From assembly GCA_910577235.1 (NCBI GenBank), contig CAJTMX010000003.1, positions 94,868-158,867 of the forward strand: a DNA stretch of 64,000 nucleotides, read 5' to 3'. Of this stretch, positions 42,933 through 51,743 are shown in pieces. Origin of the DNA: an uncultured Acetatifactor sp. (GTDB taxonomy: Bacteria; Bacillota; Clostridia; Lachnospirales; Lachnospiraceae). The translations under genes were made by a program, and so were the position numbers. The number at the start of each line of letters is the position of its first letter. Position 1 is the stretch's first letter. The notes beneath the pieces are model-generated. The model was not told the origin of the DNA. It worked only from the letters and a program-made list of their open reading frames with translations, and did not search any database.

Positions 42933-44102
42933 TTACTCCTTTTCCCGCAGTTTTCCGATGAAACGGCTCATTCTGGTCATGGCCTCCCGCAGGGTATCCA
43001 GCGAATACGCGTAAGATATCCGCAAAAAGCCTTCTCCGCTGTCGCCAAAAGCCGTGCCCGGCACTGCCGCCACCTTTTCCGCCTCCAGAAATGCGTTGGC
43101 AAACTCCTCGCTGGTCATGCCGAATTCCTTGATGCAGGGGAACACATAGAACGCCCCAAAGGGTTCAAAGCACTCCAGCCCCATCTCCTCAAACGCATTG
43201 AGCAGAAAGCGCCTGCGCTGGTTGTAGGAGATTTTCATTTCCTCCACGTCCGCGTCCCCGTTTTTCAGAGCCTCCACCGCCGCGTACTGGCTGATGGAGG
43301 GGGCGCACATAATGGCAAACTGATGGATCTTGGTCATCTGCTCTATGATAGCATGAGGTCCGCAGGCGTAGCCCAGCCTCCATCCCGTCATGGCATACGA
43401 CTTGGAAAAACCGTTGATCAGAATGGTTCTCTCCCGCATACCCGGCAGGGACGCAATGGAAACGTGTTTTTCCTTGTAGGTCAATTCACTGTATATTTCG
43501 TCCGACATCACAAATATGTCATGCTTTATGACAACCTGGGCTATCGCCTCCAGATCCTTTTTCTCCATGATAGCGCCTGTGGGATTGTTGGGGAAGGGCA
43601 GGATCAGCACTTTCGTCCTGTCCGTGATGGCCTCCTCCAGTTCCGCAGCCGTAAGCCGGAACTCATTCTCGGCCTTCAGGTCGATTATCACCGGTTTCGC
43701 CCCCGTCAGGATGGCGCAGGGCTCATAGGACACATAGCTGGGCTGGGGAATGATCACCTCGTCTCCGGGATTGATCATCGCCCGCAGGCCGATATCGATG
43801 GCCTCGGACCCGCCCACGGTGATCACCACTTCCTTGTCCCATGCATATTCTATGCCCTGTTTTCTCTTCAGATAATTGCACACCTCCTGACGCAGTTCCT
43901 TCAGACCCGCATTGGAAGTATAGATTGTCCGGCCCCTCTCCAGAGCGTAGATACCCTCGTCCCGGATGTGCCATGGAGTATCAAAGTCCGGCTCTCCCAC
44001 ACCCAGCGAGATGGCGTCTTTCATCTCGCTTACTATATCAAAAAATTTTCTTATACCGGACGGTTTTAACGCGACCACCTGGTCTGACAATGGATTTCTC
44101 AT
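42933..44102 (-). CDS. Class I/II pyridoxal-phosphate aminotransferase
   Basis: A 389-residue fold-type I aminotransferase with PLP-binding motifs GGSEAIDIGLRAMINPGDEV, PNNPTGAI, DEIYSELTY and the Schiff-base Lys234 in INGFSKSYAMTGWRLGY. The general family covers aspartate, aromatic and related aminotransferases; the exact substrate is not fixed by these motifs. The start overlaps the upstream Lrp/AsnC gene stop by 4 bases, which couples the two and suggests the regulator controls it in response to an amino acid. Confidence 0.9.
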   Translation of the reverse strand: MRNPLSDQVVALKPSGIRKFFDIVSEMKDAISLGVGEPDFDTPWHIRDEGIYALERGRTIYTSNAGLKELRQEVCNYLKRKQGIEYAWDKEVVITVGGSEAIDIGLRAMINPGDEVIIPQPSYVSYEPCAILTGAKPVIIDLKAENEFRLTAAELEEAITDRTKVLILPFPNNPTGAIMEKKDLEAIAQVVIKHDIFVMSDEIYSELTYKEKHVSIASLPGMRERTILINGFSKSYAMTGWRLGYACGPHAIIEQMTKIHQFAIMCAPSISQYAAVEALKNGDADVEEMKISYNQRRRFLLNAFEEMGLECFEPFGAFYVFPCIKEFGMTSEEFANAFLEAEKVAAVPGTAFGDSGEGFLRISYAYSLDTLREAMTRMSRFIGKLREKE

Positions 44103-44581
44103 GGCGTGATTATCTCCCTTTCATCCTCAGTTTTCTGTACGAAGATCGTTCCGTGATCCTTATATTTTTTCAGTATGAAATGGGTGGAAGTACTCAGAAC
44201 CCGGTCCAAAGTGGACAGTTTATCCGACACAAAGCTGGACACTTCCCGCAGCGTCTTCCCCTCCAGTATCACCATCAAGTCAAAACCGCCGGAGATCAGA
44301 TACACGCTTCGGACCTCCGGATAGCGGTATATTCTCTCGGCCACATTGTCAAAGCCCTGGCCTCTCTGGGGGGTGACACGCACTTCGATCAGAGCCGTCA
44401 CTTTTTCATTGGAGGTTTTTTCCCAATTTACCAGCGTGTGGTAGCCGCAGATGACTCCTTCTTTCTCCATGGCCTCCAATTCGTTTACCACATCTGTTTC
44501 CCGGACTCCCAGGATGACTGCCAGCTCTTTTAGGTCAATCCGGCTGTTTTTCTCGATTACGGATAATAATTCTTCTCTCAT
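44099..44581 (-). CDS. Lrp/AsnC family transcriptional regulator
   Basis: A 160-residue Lrp/AsnC protein. The N-terminal HTH (residues ~1-50: NSRIDLKELAVILGVRETDVVNELEAMEKEGVI) is followed by a RAM-type ligand domain (VTALIEVRVTPQRGQGFDNVAERIYRYPEVRSVYLISGGFDLMV). It is translationally coupled to an aminotransferase gene, so an amino acid or 2-oxoacid effector is likely. A 24-base repeat array of unclear meaning lies directly upstream. Confidence 0.9.
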   Translation of the reverse strand: MREELLSVIEKNSRIDLKELAVILGVRETDVVNELEAMEKEGVICGYHTLVNWEKTSNEKVTALIEVRVTPQRGQGFDNVAERIYRYPEVRSVYLISGGFDLMVILEGKTLREVSSFVSDKLSTLDRVLSTSTHFILKKYKDHGTIFVQKTEDEREIITP

Positions 44582-44619
44582 TCTCCATGTTTCCTTTCTG
44601 TCTGATATTGCTATCTGTT

Positions 44620-44850
44620 GTTTTTATTTGCTGCTCTCTGCTTTTTGCTGCTCTCTATTGTTGCTTTTTGCTGCTGCCCTGTCATTGCTTTTTACTGTTG
44701 CCCTGTCGTTGCTTTTTATTGTTGCTCTGCCGTTGCTTTTTGTCGTAGCTCTGTAGCTGCTTTTTGTCGTTGCCCTGTCGTTGCTCTGTTGTTGCTTTTT
44801 GTCGTTGCTCTGTCGTTGCTCTGTTGTTGCTTTTTGTCGTTGCTCTGTGC
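44620..44850. repeat. Degenerate 24-base (+11-base) repeat array upstream of the Lrp/AsnC gene
   Basis: Units of 24 bases close to GTTGCTTTTTGTCGTTGCTCTG lie at 44660, 44684, 44708, 44732, 44756, 44791 and 44826, and 11-base part units GTTGCTCTGTT at 44780 and 44815; degenerate copies extend toward 44620. The reading frame is not preserved across the array because of the 11-base units, and stops occur on the minus strand, so it is probably non-coding. The remaining 44850-44952 holds no gene that I can see. Confidence 0.85.
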
Positions 44851-44952
44851 GGTTGTGGAACCCACCACTATGCGAGTGTCATTGTGCACATTGTATACTT
44901 AGGAGCAGGCACGCTCTCGCTATATCTTCAACCATGCTTGTATGCTTGGTTA

Positions 44953-45939
44953 TTACCGGGCAATGTATTTATATATTTCGTCCTGCGCGGGTTTGTCCAG
45001 ATAGCGCTTTTCCTCGGCGTTGTAGATCAGTCTGTCGCGGCTGTGGGTAATCTGTCCGATGACGGTGGCCGGAATGCCCTGCTCCTCCAGGTTTCTGACC
45101 AGACATTCTCCGTGGTCGGCTGCCAGGATCAGGCAGCCGGAGGAGGCCAGTGTATATGGATTTGCTCCGCAAAACTCGCATACCTCCACCGTCTCCTGGC
45201 GGATGGGGATCTTGCGCAGGTCTATTGTCAGTCCGACACCCGAGCTCTCCGAGAATTCCCAGAGCGCTGCCAGTATGCCGCCCTCCGAGGCGTCATGCAT
45301 GGCGTGAATGCCGGACTGTGCCGCGACTGCGGCCTCCGGTATGACGGACAGGAGATGGGCAAAGCTTTCCGCCTCCTCCACCATCCGCAGGGGATAACGC
45401 TCTGTCAGCCGCTGACGGTTTTGGCGGGCCAGTATGGCCGTGCCTTCCAGAGCTATCCATTTTGTCAATATGATATCCTGTCCGGGCTGCGCCCCGCGGG
45501 TAGTCTGTAGAGGGATACCCGAAACGGGAATACCCCAGCCTGTGACGCAGGCCATAGGAATGTCTACATGACTGCTCACGGCAGTGTGCCCTCCGGCTAT
45601 CTGCATTCCCAGGCGGCCGCATGTCTCCTCCGCCGAGGCCATAAGACGTTTTAGCAGGATTTCTTCCGTATCCTCAGGCAATAACAGTGTGAGCAGGACC
45701 GCTGTGGGCCGGGCGCCGGACGCGGCCAGATTGTTGGCGCATCTGACCAGCACCCCTGCCATGTCCTCTCCCCGGGGCACAGAGGCCTGGGATACGGTGC
45801 AGGCACAGGCGTCAGAGGCGGCAAAAATGGCGCAGTCTTCCCCTATCCCTGCGCCACTTATCACTTCCGGTCTCTTTGTCTTGATCTGACTTAATATAGA
45901 GCGTTTCAGAACACTGTCCGATATTTTCCCTATTCTCAT
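44953..45939 (-). CDS. AIR synthase-related protein (HypE-like)
   Basis: A 328-residue protein of the PurM/HypE superfamily: GAGIGEDCAIFAASDA near residue 29, then VRCANNLAASGARPTAVLLTLLLP, AGGHTAVSSHVDIPM and, in the second domain, MHDASEGGILAALWEFSESSGVGLTID. HypE makes thiocyanate-derived CN ligand precursors for hydrogenase; this member lacks a recognisable C-terminal cysteine motif (ends DEIYKYIAR), so a hydrogenase role is doubtful. ATG 45939 is preceded by GAGG at about 9 bases; a longer frame to 46062 overlaps the VanW gene. No other hyp genes are nearby. Confidence 0.8.
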   Translation of the reverse strand: MRIGKISDSVLKRSILSQIKTKRPEVISGAGIGEDCAIFAASDACACTVSQASVPRGEDMAGVLVRCANNLAASGARPTAVLLTLLLPEDTEEILLKRLMASAEETCGRLGMQIAGGHTAVSSHVDIPMACVTGWGIPVSGIPLQTTRGAQPGQDIILTKWIALEGTAILARQNRQRLTERYPLRMVEEAESFAHLLSVIPEAAVAAQSGIHAMHDASEGGILAALWEFSESSGVGLTIDLRKIPIRQETVEVCEFCGANPYTLASSGCLILAADHGECLVRNLEEQGIPATVIGQITHSRDRLIYNAEEKRYLDKPAQDEIYKYIAR

Positions 45940-46006
45940 CCCCTGGGCCCTCTTGCGCTGACCGGCATCTGTCTGGGCAGACTCCCGGGTCAGACATTCT
46001 TTTGCA

Positions 46007-47488
46007 CTACTGTGCCATGGCGGCGGCCATAGCCGCCTGCTGCTGCGCGGCCACAATGGCAATCACATTGCGCACGTTAGCTACGCTGCCGCTGTTGATG
46101 GCGTCGATGATCGCCGCGTAGGCATTGGGGTCCGCCGTTGCGGTACCCACATGATAACTGCTGGGAACCATCTTGTAGGAGCTGCTGTTTATCTGGGTGC
46201 GCTCCACTTCCACACCGTTCTCCGTCACTACCTTCCACAGCTGCGCCTTGTAGCCGATATGGGCGCTTTCACCTTTTACCAGATAGCCGATGGGCTGGGT
46301 TGCCTCCGCATACAGTATCTCTCCGGGCGGGTTGATCACTTCCAGCACATTGCTCTCATATGTCACCTTGCGGCTGCTGTCCCGGGTTTCATGCCCGTAG
46401 ATATTAAAGGTGATCTTTTTTCCCTCGATGATACCCTCGATATAGATCGGAATATCCAGATTGTTTACAAATTTAAAGTCTTTGCCGGAGGATTCCGCGA
46501 TGGCTGCGTCAGCGGAGGGGTCCACATAGGTTACGATCATGGAATGGTTGTACCGCTGGGTCACCTCCAGTTCCGCTCTCAGCACGGCGTTATACAGTGT
46601 GGTGGATACCTGACAGATACCGCCCCCCAGACTGTCAACCACTTTGCCGTTCAAATAGGAACCCGCCATATAGTATCCGTTCTGCTGCGTAAAAGGCGCC
46701 ACCGCCTCATATGTGGAAAATTCCTCGCCGGGATACAGGGTAGTGCCGTCGATCAACTTGCATCCGTTGGACACATTGGCGCTTCGGTCCGCGCTTGATG
46801 AAGAAAAAGAGGTGGTAAAACTGCCCAGCACGTCCGTCACCTTGGCCAGATCTTCGGCCGAGCTCACAGGTTCCTGTACAACGATATCCAGCGCGATCAC
46901 ACCGGGTTGCAAATCCCATGTCTGCGTCATATACTCATATACCGTATCGATGGAAGTCTCCACATCCAAGCTGTAGCCTACCTGTCCCTCTATCACCGTG
47001 AAAACACCGTTCTCACGCTTTAAGGAGGCATTGACCACAGGCTGGTCGTATCCGCTGCACTGCTCCGTCAATATCCGGTTGATCTCATTTATATCAAAAT
47101 CAAAGGTGAGCTCATAGTTTACAGGTTTGCGCTGCAAGTCCTTCAGCACCTTGTAGCGGGCGATCACATTGCCTTCCGTACCGATTGCCAACGCCTCGTC
47201 CAATATCTGAGGATTGTTCCAGCGGATTCCCAGATCTCCCGCAGTCACCTGCACTTCCGTATTGTTGGAGGTCTGCAGCGTCAGCTCCACAGACTTTAAT
47301 GTATTGTCGATGTATTGTTCTACCGCGTCAGCCGCCTGCTGCCTGGTCATTCCGCCCACATCCATACCCTGGATCAGCACGCCGTCCTTCAGAGTCGGCT
47401 CTCCGGCCGCCCTGACAGGCATCCCGAAACAACACGACAGGGCCATTGACAGGATAGCCAAGCTCCATAGTCTTACTAACTTTCTCAT
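46007..47488 (-). CDS. VanW-family exported protein with peptidoglycan-binding-like domain
   Basis: A 493-residue secreted or surface protein: signal peptide ~1-27 (ALSCCFGMPVRAAGEP), a putative peptidoglycan-binding_4-like domain (~60-200), VanW domain (~230-365: PGEEFSTYEAVAPFTQQNGYYMAGSYLNGKVVDSLGGGICQVSTTLYNAVLRAELEVTQRYNHS), and a G5-like or beta-rich C-terminal part ending in an Ala/Gln helix. The domain is common in vancomycin clusters and in ordinary Firmicutes; function is cell-wall-related but undefined. AAGGAGA lies 9 bases upstream of ATG 47488. No van resistance genes are present here, so a resistance role is not implied. Confidence 0.88.
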   Translation of the reverse strand: MRKLVRLWSLAILSMALSCCFGMPVRAAGEPTLKDGVLIQGMDVGGMTRQQAADAVEQYIDNTLKSVELTLQTSNNTEVQVTAGDLGIRWNNPQILDEALAIGTEGNVIARYKVLKDLQRKPVNYELTFDFDINEINRILTEQCSGYDQPVVNASLKRENGVFTVIEGQVGYSLDVETSIDTVYEYMTQTWDLQPGVIALDIVVQEPVSSAEDLAKVTDVLGSFTTSFSSSSADRSANVSNGCKLIDGTTLYPGEEFSTYEAVAPFTQQNGYYMAGSYLNGKVVDSLGGGICQVSTTLYNAVLRAELEVTQRYNHSMIVTYVDPSADAAIAESSGKDFKFVNNLDIPIYIEGIIEGKKITFNIYGHETRDSSRKVTYESNVLEVINPPGEILYAEATQPIGYLVKGESAHIGYKAQLWKVVTENGVEVERTQINSSSYKMVPSSYHVGTATADPNAYAAIIDAINSGSVANVRNVIAIVAAQQQAAMAAAMAQ

Positions 47489-47522
47489 AACTTAAATTCT
47501 CCTTAAGGAAACCGTTGAAAAA

Positions 47523-47627
47523 TCACATCAAATATGCTAATGTAGGAATGATCATCGCCAAAACGATCAAAATGACGATTACGGCGGATATCACCCGTTT
47601 TGTTTTTTTATTGTGAAAATTCATCAT
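47523..47627 (-). CDS. Small single-pass membrane protein
   Basis: A 34-residue peptide with a basic start (NFHNKKTKRV) and one hydrophobic helix (VISAVIVILIVLAMIIPTLAY). The start ATG 47627 (or 47624) follows GAGGAGAG by ~8 bases. It precedes the VanW gene on the same strand with a 34-base gap. Short basic/hydrophobic proteins of this look are frequent in Firmicutes. Function unknown. Confidence 0.6.
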   Translation of the reverse strand: MMNFHNKKTKRVISAVIVILIVLAMIIPTLAYLM

Positions 47628-47706
47628 AAAATCGCTCTCCTCACTTCCGCCCTGCGAGGGCAAGGCAGATACTCGTCAGTGTATTTACTCTGAAAGGATA
47701 TTATAT

Positions 47707-48342
47707 ATGAATTTAGCCATTATTGCAAGTTTTATCATTTTCACCAGCATACTTTCCATAGTCATCAGGCGTCATAACCGCACTGAGGCTAAACAGCAGG
47801 AACAATTCTGGGAACGTGAACAGCGCGCCAATCAGGTGCGCCGCAAATCTCTGGAAAGCCTGGAATATGTGACGATTCCTCTGGAGGACCTTCCCACAAC
47901 TGTTATGAATCAGGACGTCGTCGTACAGGACTGCATAGATACGTTGACCTCGCTTTCCCGGGAAAAAATAGTAAATCTGGCAGGATATACCAACACGGAT
48001 TTAAAGCTGGCATACGGCACCGCCAATATTACAGCCCTGTCCCAATATGACCAGAACTTTACCCTGCTTGCCCAGACTCTGCAAAAATGGGCCGAGACGC
48101 TCTATAACTGCGGATATACCGCCGAGGCCAGACAGATTCTGGAGTACGCCGTGCTGACCACCCGCAGCGACGCAGGCACGTCCTATCGCTTGCTGGCCTC
48201 CCTGTATGATCAGAGCGGCCAGCCGGAAAAGGTGAAGACTCTATATGAGGCCGCTCTGACCCTTACATCTCATTCCGGTAAGACCATAGCGCGCACCTTG
48301 CGGGAGACTTATCGCTATATCGACCCGGCAAATCCCAATTAA
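47707..48342 (+). CDS. Membrane-anchored TPR-like protein
   Basis: A 211-residue protein: an N-terminal membrane segment (~3-19), a basic/coiled stretch (~22-55), then helical repeats resembling TPR (NFTLLAQTLQKWAETLYNCGYTAEARQILEYAVL, then YRLLASLYDQSGQPEKVKTLYEAAL). TPR domains mediate protein-protein contacts. The start has GAAAGGA 7-8 bases upstream. It stands alone on the plus strand between the VanW operon and the metallophosphoesterase gene. No partner can be named. Confidence 0.7.
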   Translation: MNLAIIASFIIFTSILSIVIRRHNRTEAKQQEQFWEREQRANQVRRKSLESLEYVTIPLEDLPTTVMNQDVVVQDCIDTLTSLSREKIVNLAGYTNTDLKLAYGTANITALSQYDQNFTLLAQTLQKWAETLYNCGYTAEARQILEYAVLTTRSDAGTSYRLLASLYDQSGQPEKVKTLYEAALTLTSHSGKTIARTLRETYRYIDPANPN

Positions 48343-48381
48343 TACCATTGTATGCTCTTGGAGCGGATAATAGAACCTCCG

Positions 48382-49221
48382 TCACAGCTCAAGTTTTTCC
48401 GCAACCTGCCGCCAGACCGTTTCACTGGTTTCCGGCAGCGGCATTTGGCTGATATTACAAGCCTCGCAGACGGAATAATAAAAGTAATTATGTCCGGTCA
48501 GCAGGGTTTTCTCTACGGCTTTCGTCAGGTATAGACCATACTCCTCGATACCGCTCTCCGCAAAGTCCCGCAAAAAGCTATCTATATCGTAGTCTATGGT
48601 CAACAGTTCCGCCTCCCAGCCCCGGGAATCTCCCTCTATAACGGCAAACTGGGCATGCCGTCCCTGTTCGTCTATGGGCATACCCAACGAACCGGGGTTA
48701 AGATAAGTCTTGCCAAAGAGCCGGCATAATTCCTGATGATGGGAGTGGCCGCCCAGCAGATACCGGGTCTGTAACTCCTGCATGCTCCGCTCTTTCAAGG
48801 GGAGGTCAAACTGAAAGTTACCCCGGATCACTCCCGGCGCGCCGTGGCAGACCGTCAAAGCCGGACAGTCTCCCAACTGCAGCACTCTCTCCGAGGGCAT
48901 GGCCTCCATCCAGTCCAGATCCCCCTCGGTTACACGCTGGCTGGTATAGTACAGCGCGCCGTTGGAGGAACAGATATGCCAGCCCTGATCCCGCCTGCGG
49001 TTGTCAAGAAGATATTCCTCCCGGTTCCCACGGATCAAATAGCAGGGATATTTCTTTTCCATCTCATATATCATGGCCAATGTGCGCTCCGGGTACGGAC
49101 TGTCCGTGACATAATCCCCCAGACCGATCACCGCGTCTATGGGATGTGTCTCCGCATAAGACAGAAAAGCCTCCAAAGCCTTATAATTGCCATGGATATC
49201 GCTGATTACCGCTACTCTCAT
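48382..49221 (-). CDS. Metallophosphoesterase
   Basis: A 279-residue calcineurin-like phosphoesterase. Metal-binding motifs are in order: VISDIHGNYKALEAFL (DxH), GLGDYVTD (GD), IRGNREE (GN), CHGAPGVIRG (H), and GGHSHHQELCR (GHxH), followed by YLNPGSLGMP. The layout resembles YfcE/MJ0936-type phosphodiesterases, with a ~75-residue C-terminal extension. It overlaps galK by 4 bases (ATGA). The substrate is unknown. Confidence 0.85.
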   Translation of the reverse strand: MRVAVISDIHGNYKALEAFLSYAETHPIDAVIGLGDYVTDSPYPERTLAMIYEMEKKYPCYLIRGNREEYLLDNRRRDQGWHICSSNGALYYTSQRVTEGDLDWMEAMPSERVLQLGDCPALTVCHGAPGVIRGNFQFDLPLKERSMQELQTRYLLGGHSHHQELCRLFGKTYLNPGSLGMPIDEQGRHAQFAVIEGDSRGWEAELLTIDYDIDSFLRDFAESGIEEYGLYLTKAVEKTLLTGHNYFYYSVCEACNISQMPLPETSETVWRQVAEKLEL

Positions 49222-50384
49222 ATCAGTTTACGGGGACCGTCCCCGACCTCCACCACATAGAAGTCGGCGGCATAACCGATCCTGGCCTGATAGGCAGCCC
49301 CCACACGGGCGATAAAATCGTCGATGGATTCATTTTTTACGATACTCACGGTACAACCGCCAAATCCTGCGCCTGTCATGCGGGAACCCATCACTCCCTC
49401 CACCTTCCATGCCTCTTCCACAAGAGTATCCAGCTCAGCGCCGGTCACTTCATAGTCGTCCCGCAGGGACACGTGGGAGGCGTTCATCAACTGCCCAAAT
49501 GCGGCTATATCGTTATTCTTTAATGCCTGTACCGCCTGTACGGTCCGCCGGTTCTCATACACCGCGTGACGCGCTCTTCTGCGGCGTGTTTCACTGCCGA
49601 TACTTTCCTTGTGACTCTCGAATTCTTCCTCCGTCATTTCTCCCAGAGAATGAACCGGACACACTCTCTGCAGCTCCTCCAGGGCCTGTTCGCACTCGCT
49701 GCGCCTTTCATTGTATTTGGAGTCCCCCAGCCCTCTCTTTTTGTTGCTGCAGGCAATGACGATCTTGGCGCCATCCAGCCGGATGGGCGCATATTCATAG
49801 GACAGTGTCGCAGTATCCAGAAAGATCGCATGCTCCTTTTTCCCCATGGCGATGGCAAACTGATCCATAATACCGCAGTTTACCCCGTTGAAATGGTTCT
49901 CCGAATACTGTCCTATCAGTGCCAGCTCCTGGTTGGATACGTCAAAACCAAACATATCCCGCAGGATAAATCCGGTAAGCACCTCCACCGACGCGGAGGA
50001 GGACAGGCCGGAACCGTTGGGGATATTACCGTTTAACAGGATATCCATACCGCTGGGAATCGGCATACCTTTCTCGCCGAAGGCCCACATTACGCCCTTG
50101 GGATAATTGGTCCAGTCTGCCCAGGGATCGGGACTCAAATTGTCCAGAGAGGACTCAATCACTCCTATGCGTTCAAAATTCATGGAATAGAAACGCAGCT
50201 TACGGTCCTGGCGTTTCCTGGCAGCGCCGTAAGTACCTATCGTCAACGCGCAGGGAAATACATGGCCGCCGTTGTAATCCGTATGTTCACCGATCATATT
50301 CACCCGGCCCGGGGCAAAATATACTTGCGTACCTTCCGTATCGCCAAACACCTCCGCAAATTTATGTAATATGGTATCTTTCAT
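49218..50384 (-). CDS. galK: Galactokinase
   Basis: A 388-residue GHMP kinase: GRVNMIGEHTDYNGGHVFP (galactose-binding signature, ~26-44), LLNGNIPNGSGLSSSASVEV (phosphate-binding motif, ~116-136), CGIMDQFAIAMGKKEHAIFLD, and GSRMTGAGFGGCTVSI near the C-terminus. It phosphorylates galactose to galactose-1-phosphate in the Leloir pathway. No galE or galT is present in the window. It is translationally coupled to a metallophosphoesterase. The nearby sugar importer of YtfQ type is compatible with galactose-related metabolism. Confidence 0.93.
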   Translation of the reverse strand: MKDTILHKFAEVFGDTEGTQVYFAPGRVNMIGEHTDYNGGHVFPCALTIGTYGAARKRQDRKLRFYSMNFERIGVIESSLDNLSPDPWADWTNYPKGVMWAFGEKGMPIPSGMDILLNGNIPNGSGLSSSASVEVLTGFILRDMFGFDVSNQELALIGQYSENHFNGVNCGIMDQFAIAMGKKEHAIFLDTATLSYEYAPIRLDGAKIVIACSNKKRGLGDSKYNERRSECEQALEELQRVCPVHSLGEMTEEEFESHKESIGSETRRRRARHAVYENRRTVQAVQALKNNDIAAFGQLMNASHVSLRDDYEVTGAELDTLVEEAWKVEGVMGSRMTGAGFGGCTVSIVKNESIDDFIARVGAAYQARIGYAADFYVVEVGDGPRKLI

Positions 50385-50441
50385 ATTGACCCCTTTCCCA
50401 CCTAACTGTAGTTGACATTTTATTTGCCTATGCCATTTCCT

Positions 50442-51578
50442 CTATACAATAAATGTCTTTGCGTCCAGATCTGCCTGCGCCCGTTCCAGATCATCCCTGA
50501 TATGCAGATGCTGGGGACATGCCTGTTCACATTTTCCGCACTTTATACAGTTCTTGGGCTGATGCGCGTCTCCCAGATCATTCTCCCAATGGTTCTTGAC
50601 CACGTTGTAGTTCTGGTACATATGATAGCGGTTCCAGCAGCCGAAGGTGCCGGGGATATTCACCCCTGCGGGGCAGGGCATACAGTAACGGCAGCCCGTA
50701 CAGCCATTTTGAATCCGGCTGTTCATCAGTGCCACCACTTCCCGTACGGTTGTCTGCTCCGCCTCGGAAAGAGCTTTGAAATCGCCGAAGGTCTTGAGAT
50801 TATCCTCCACCTGTTCCATATTGCTCATCCCGCTGAGTACTACTTTTACATTGGGCAGGGAACCAACCCAGCGCAGGGCGTAGGACGCCATGCTGGCCTG
50901 AGGGTCGTGGGCGTGGAATTTCTCTGTGATATCCGGGGCGAAGGCCGCCAGAGAACCTCCCTTGACCGGCTCCATGATCACCATGGGCACGCCCTTTTTC
51001 TCCGCCAGAGCGTAACCCTTTAAACCTGCCTGTTCCCCGGTGTCCATATAATTGAGCTGGATCTGACAGAAATCCCAGTCCCGATAGGATAATATCTCCT
51101 CGAATGTCTCGTAGCTGTCATGGAAAGAAAAGCCCAGATAGCGGATCTTTCCTTCCGCTTTAATCTGCTCCAGGCGTTCCACCACGCCCATTTCCCGCAT
51201 CTCTTTCCAGCTGCCTCTGTTCAAGGCATGCATCAGATAAAAGTCTATGTATTCCACCTGAAGCTTTTCCAGCTGCCTGTTAAACAATCTGTCCACATCC
51301 TCCAGGGATTTAACCTCCCATACCGGCAACTTGGTGGCCAGATAAAAGCTGTCCCTGGCATGATCCTTCAGTACTTCGCCGACGAACAGCTCGCTTTCGC
51401 CGCCGTGGTAAGGATATGCGGTGTCAATATAATTTACTCCCGCCGCCAAGGCCTTCTCCAGCATTGCCTTGGCCTGTACTCTCTCGATCTTGCCGTCTCC
51501 TCCTGTGGGGAAACGCATACATCCGAATCCTAACAGGGAAGTCTCAATACCCAGGTTCTCCATTTTTCTCTTTTCCAT
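50442..51578 (-). CDS. Aldo/keto reductase with C-terminal 4Fe-4S domain
   Basis: A 378-residue protein. Residues 1-~270 are an aldo/keto reductase barrel: LLGFGCMRFPTGG, NYIDTAYPYHGGESE (Asp/Tyr of the tetrad), LATKLPVW (Lys), and DFYLMHAL (His). The C-terminus (~300-365) carries cysteines in CTGCRYCMPCPAGV and CIKCGKCEQACPQHL, as in ferredoxin-linked oxidoreductases of anaerobes. It reduces unknown carbonyls using NAD(P)H or ferredoxin. The start follows AAGGAAGAGAG by about 5 bases. It precedes galK with a 57-base gap. Confidence 0.9.
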   Translation of the reverse strand: MEKRKMENLGIETSLLGFGCMRFPTGGDGKIERVQAKAMLEKALAAGVNYIDTAYPYHGGESELFVGEVLKDHARDSFYLATKLPVWEVKSLEDVDRLFNRQLEKLQVEYIDFYLMHALNRGSWKEMREMGVVERLEQIKAEGKIRYLGFSFHDSYETFEEILSYRDWDFCQIQLNYMDTGEQAGLKGYALAEKKGVPMVIMEPVKGGSLAAFAPDITEKFHAHDPQASMASYALRWVGSLPNVKVVLSGMSNMEQVEDNLKTFGDFKALSEAEQTTVREVVALMNSRIQNGCTGCRYCMPCPAGVNIPGTFGCWNRYHMYQNYNVVKNHWENDLGDAHQPKNCIKCGKCEQACPQHLHIRDDLERAQADLDAKTFIV

Positions 51579-51743
51579 ACTCTCTTCCTTTCCTAATATG
51601 AGGCTCTCTTAGACCTCCGCTATGCATGTAGCCTTTAAGCACTGGGTCCGATGATCCGAATCAGACCGCTTATATATCTTAATACGTATGCGCTTTATGG
51701 AAACATGCCGTTTTAGGGTTACACAACATTCCTCTCTATACTG

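Noticed and set aside
44660..44849. Possible CRISPR array
   Set aside because: Units are contiguous, degenerate and without spacers; no cas genes nearby.
46007..47488. Vancomycin resistance locus
   Set aside because: VanW domain alone is common in Firmicutes; no ligase, dehydrogenase, dipeptidase or VanRS genes are present.
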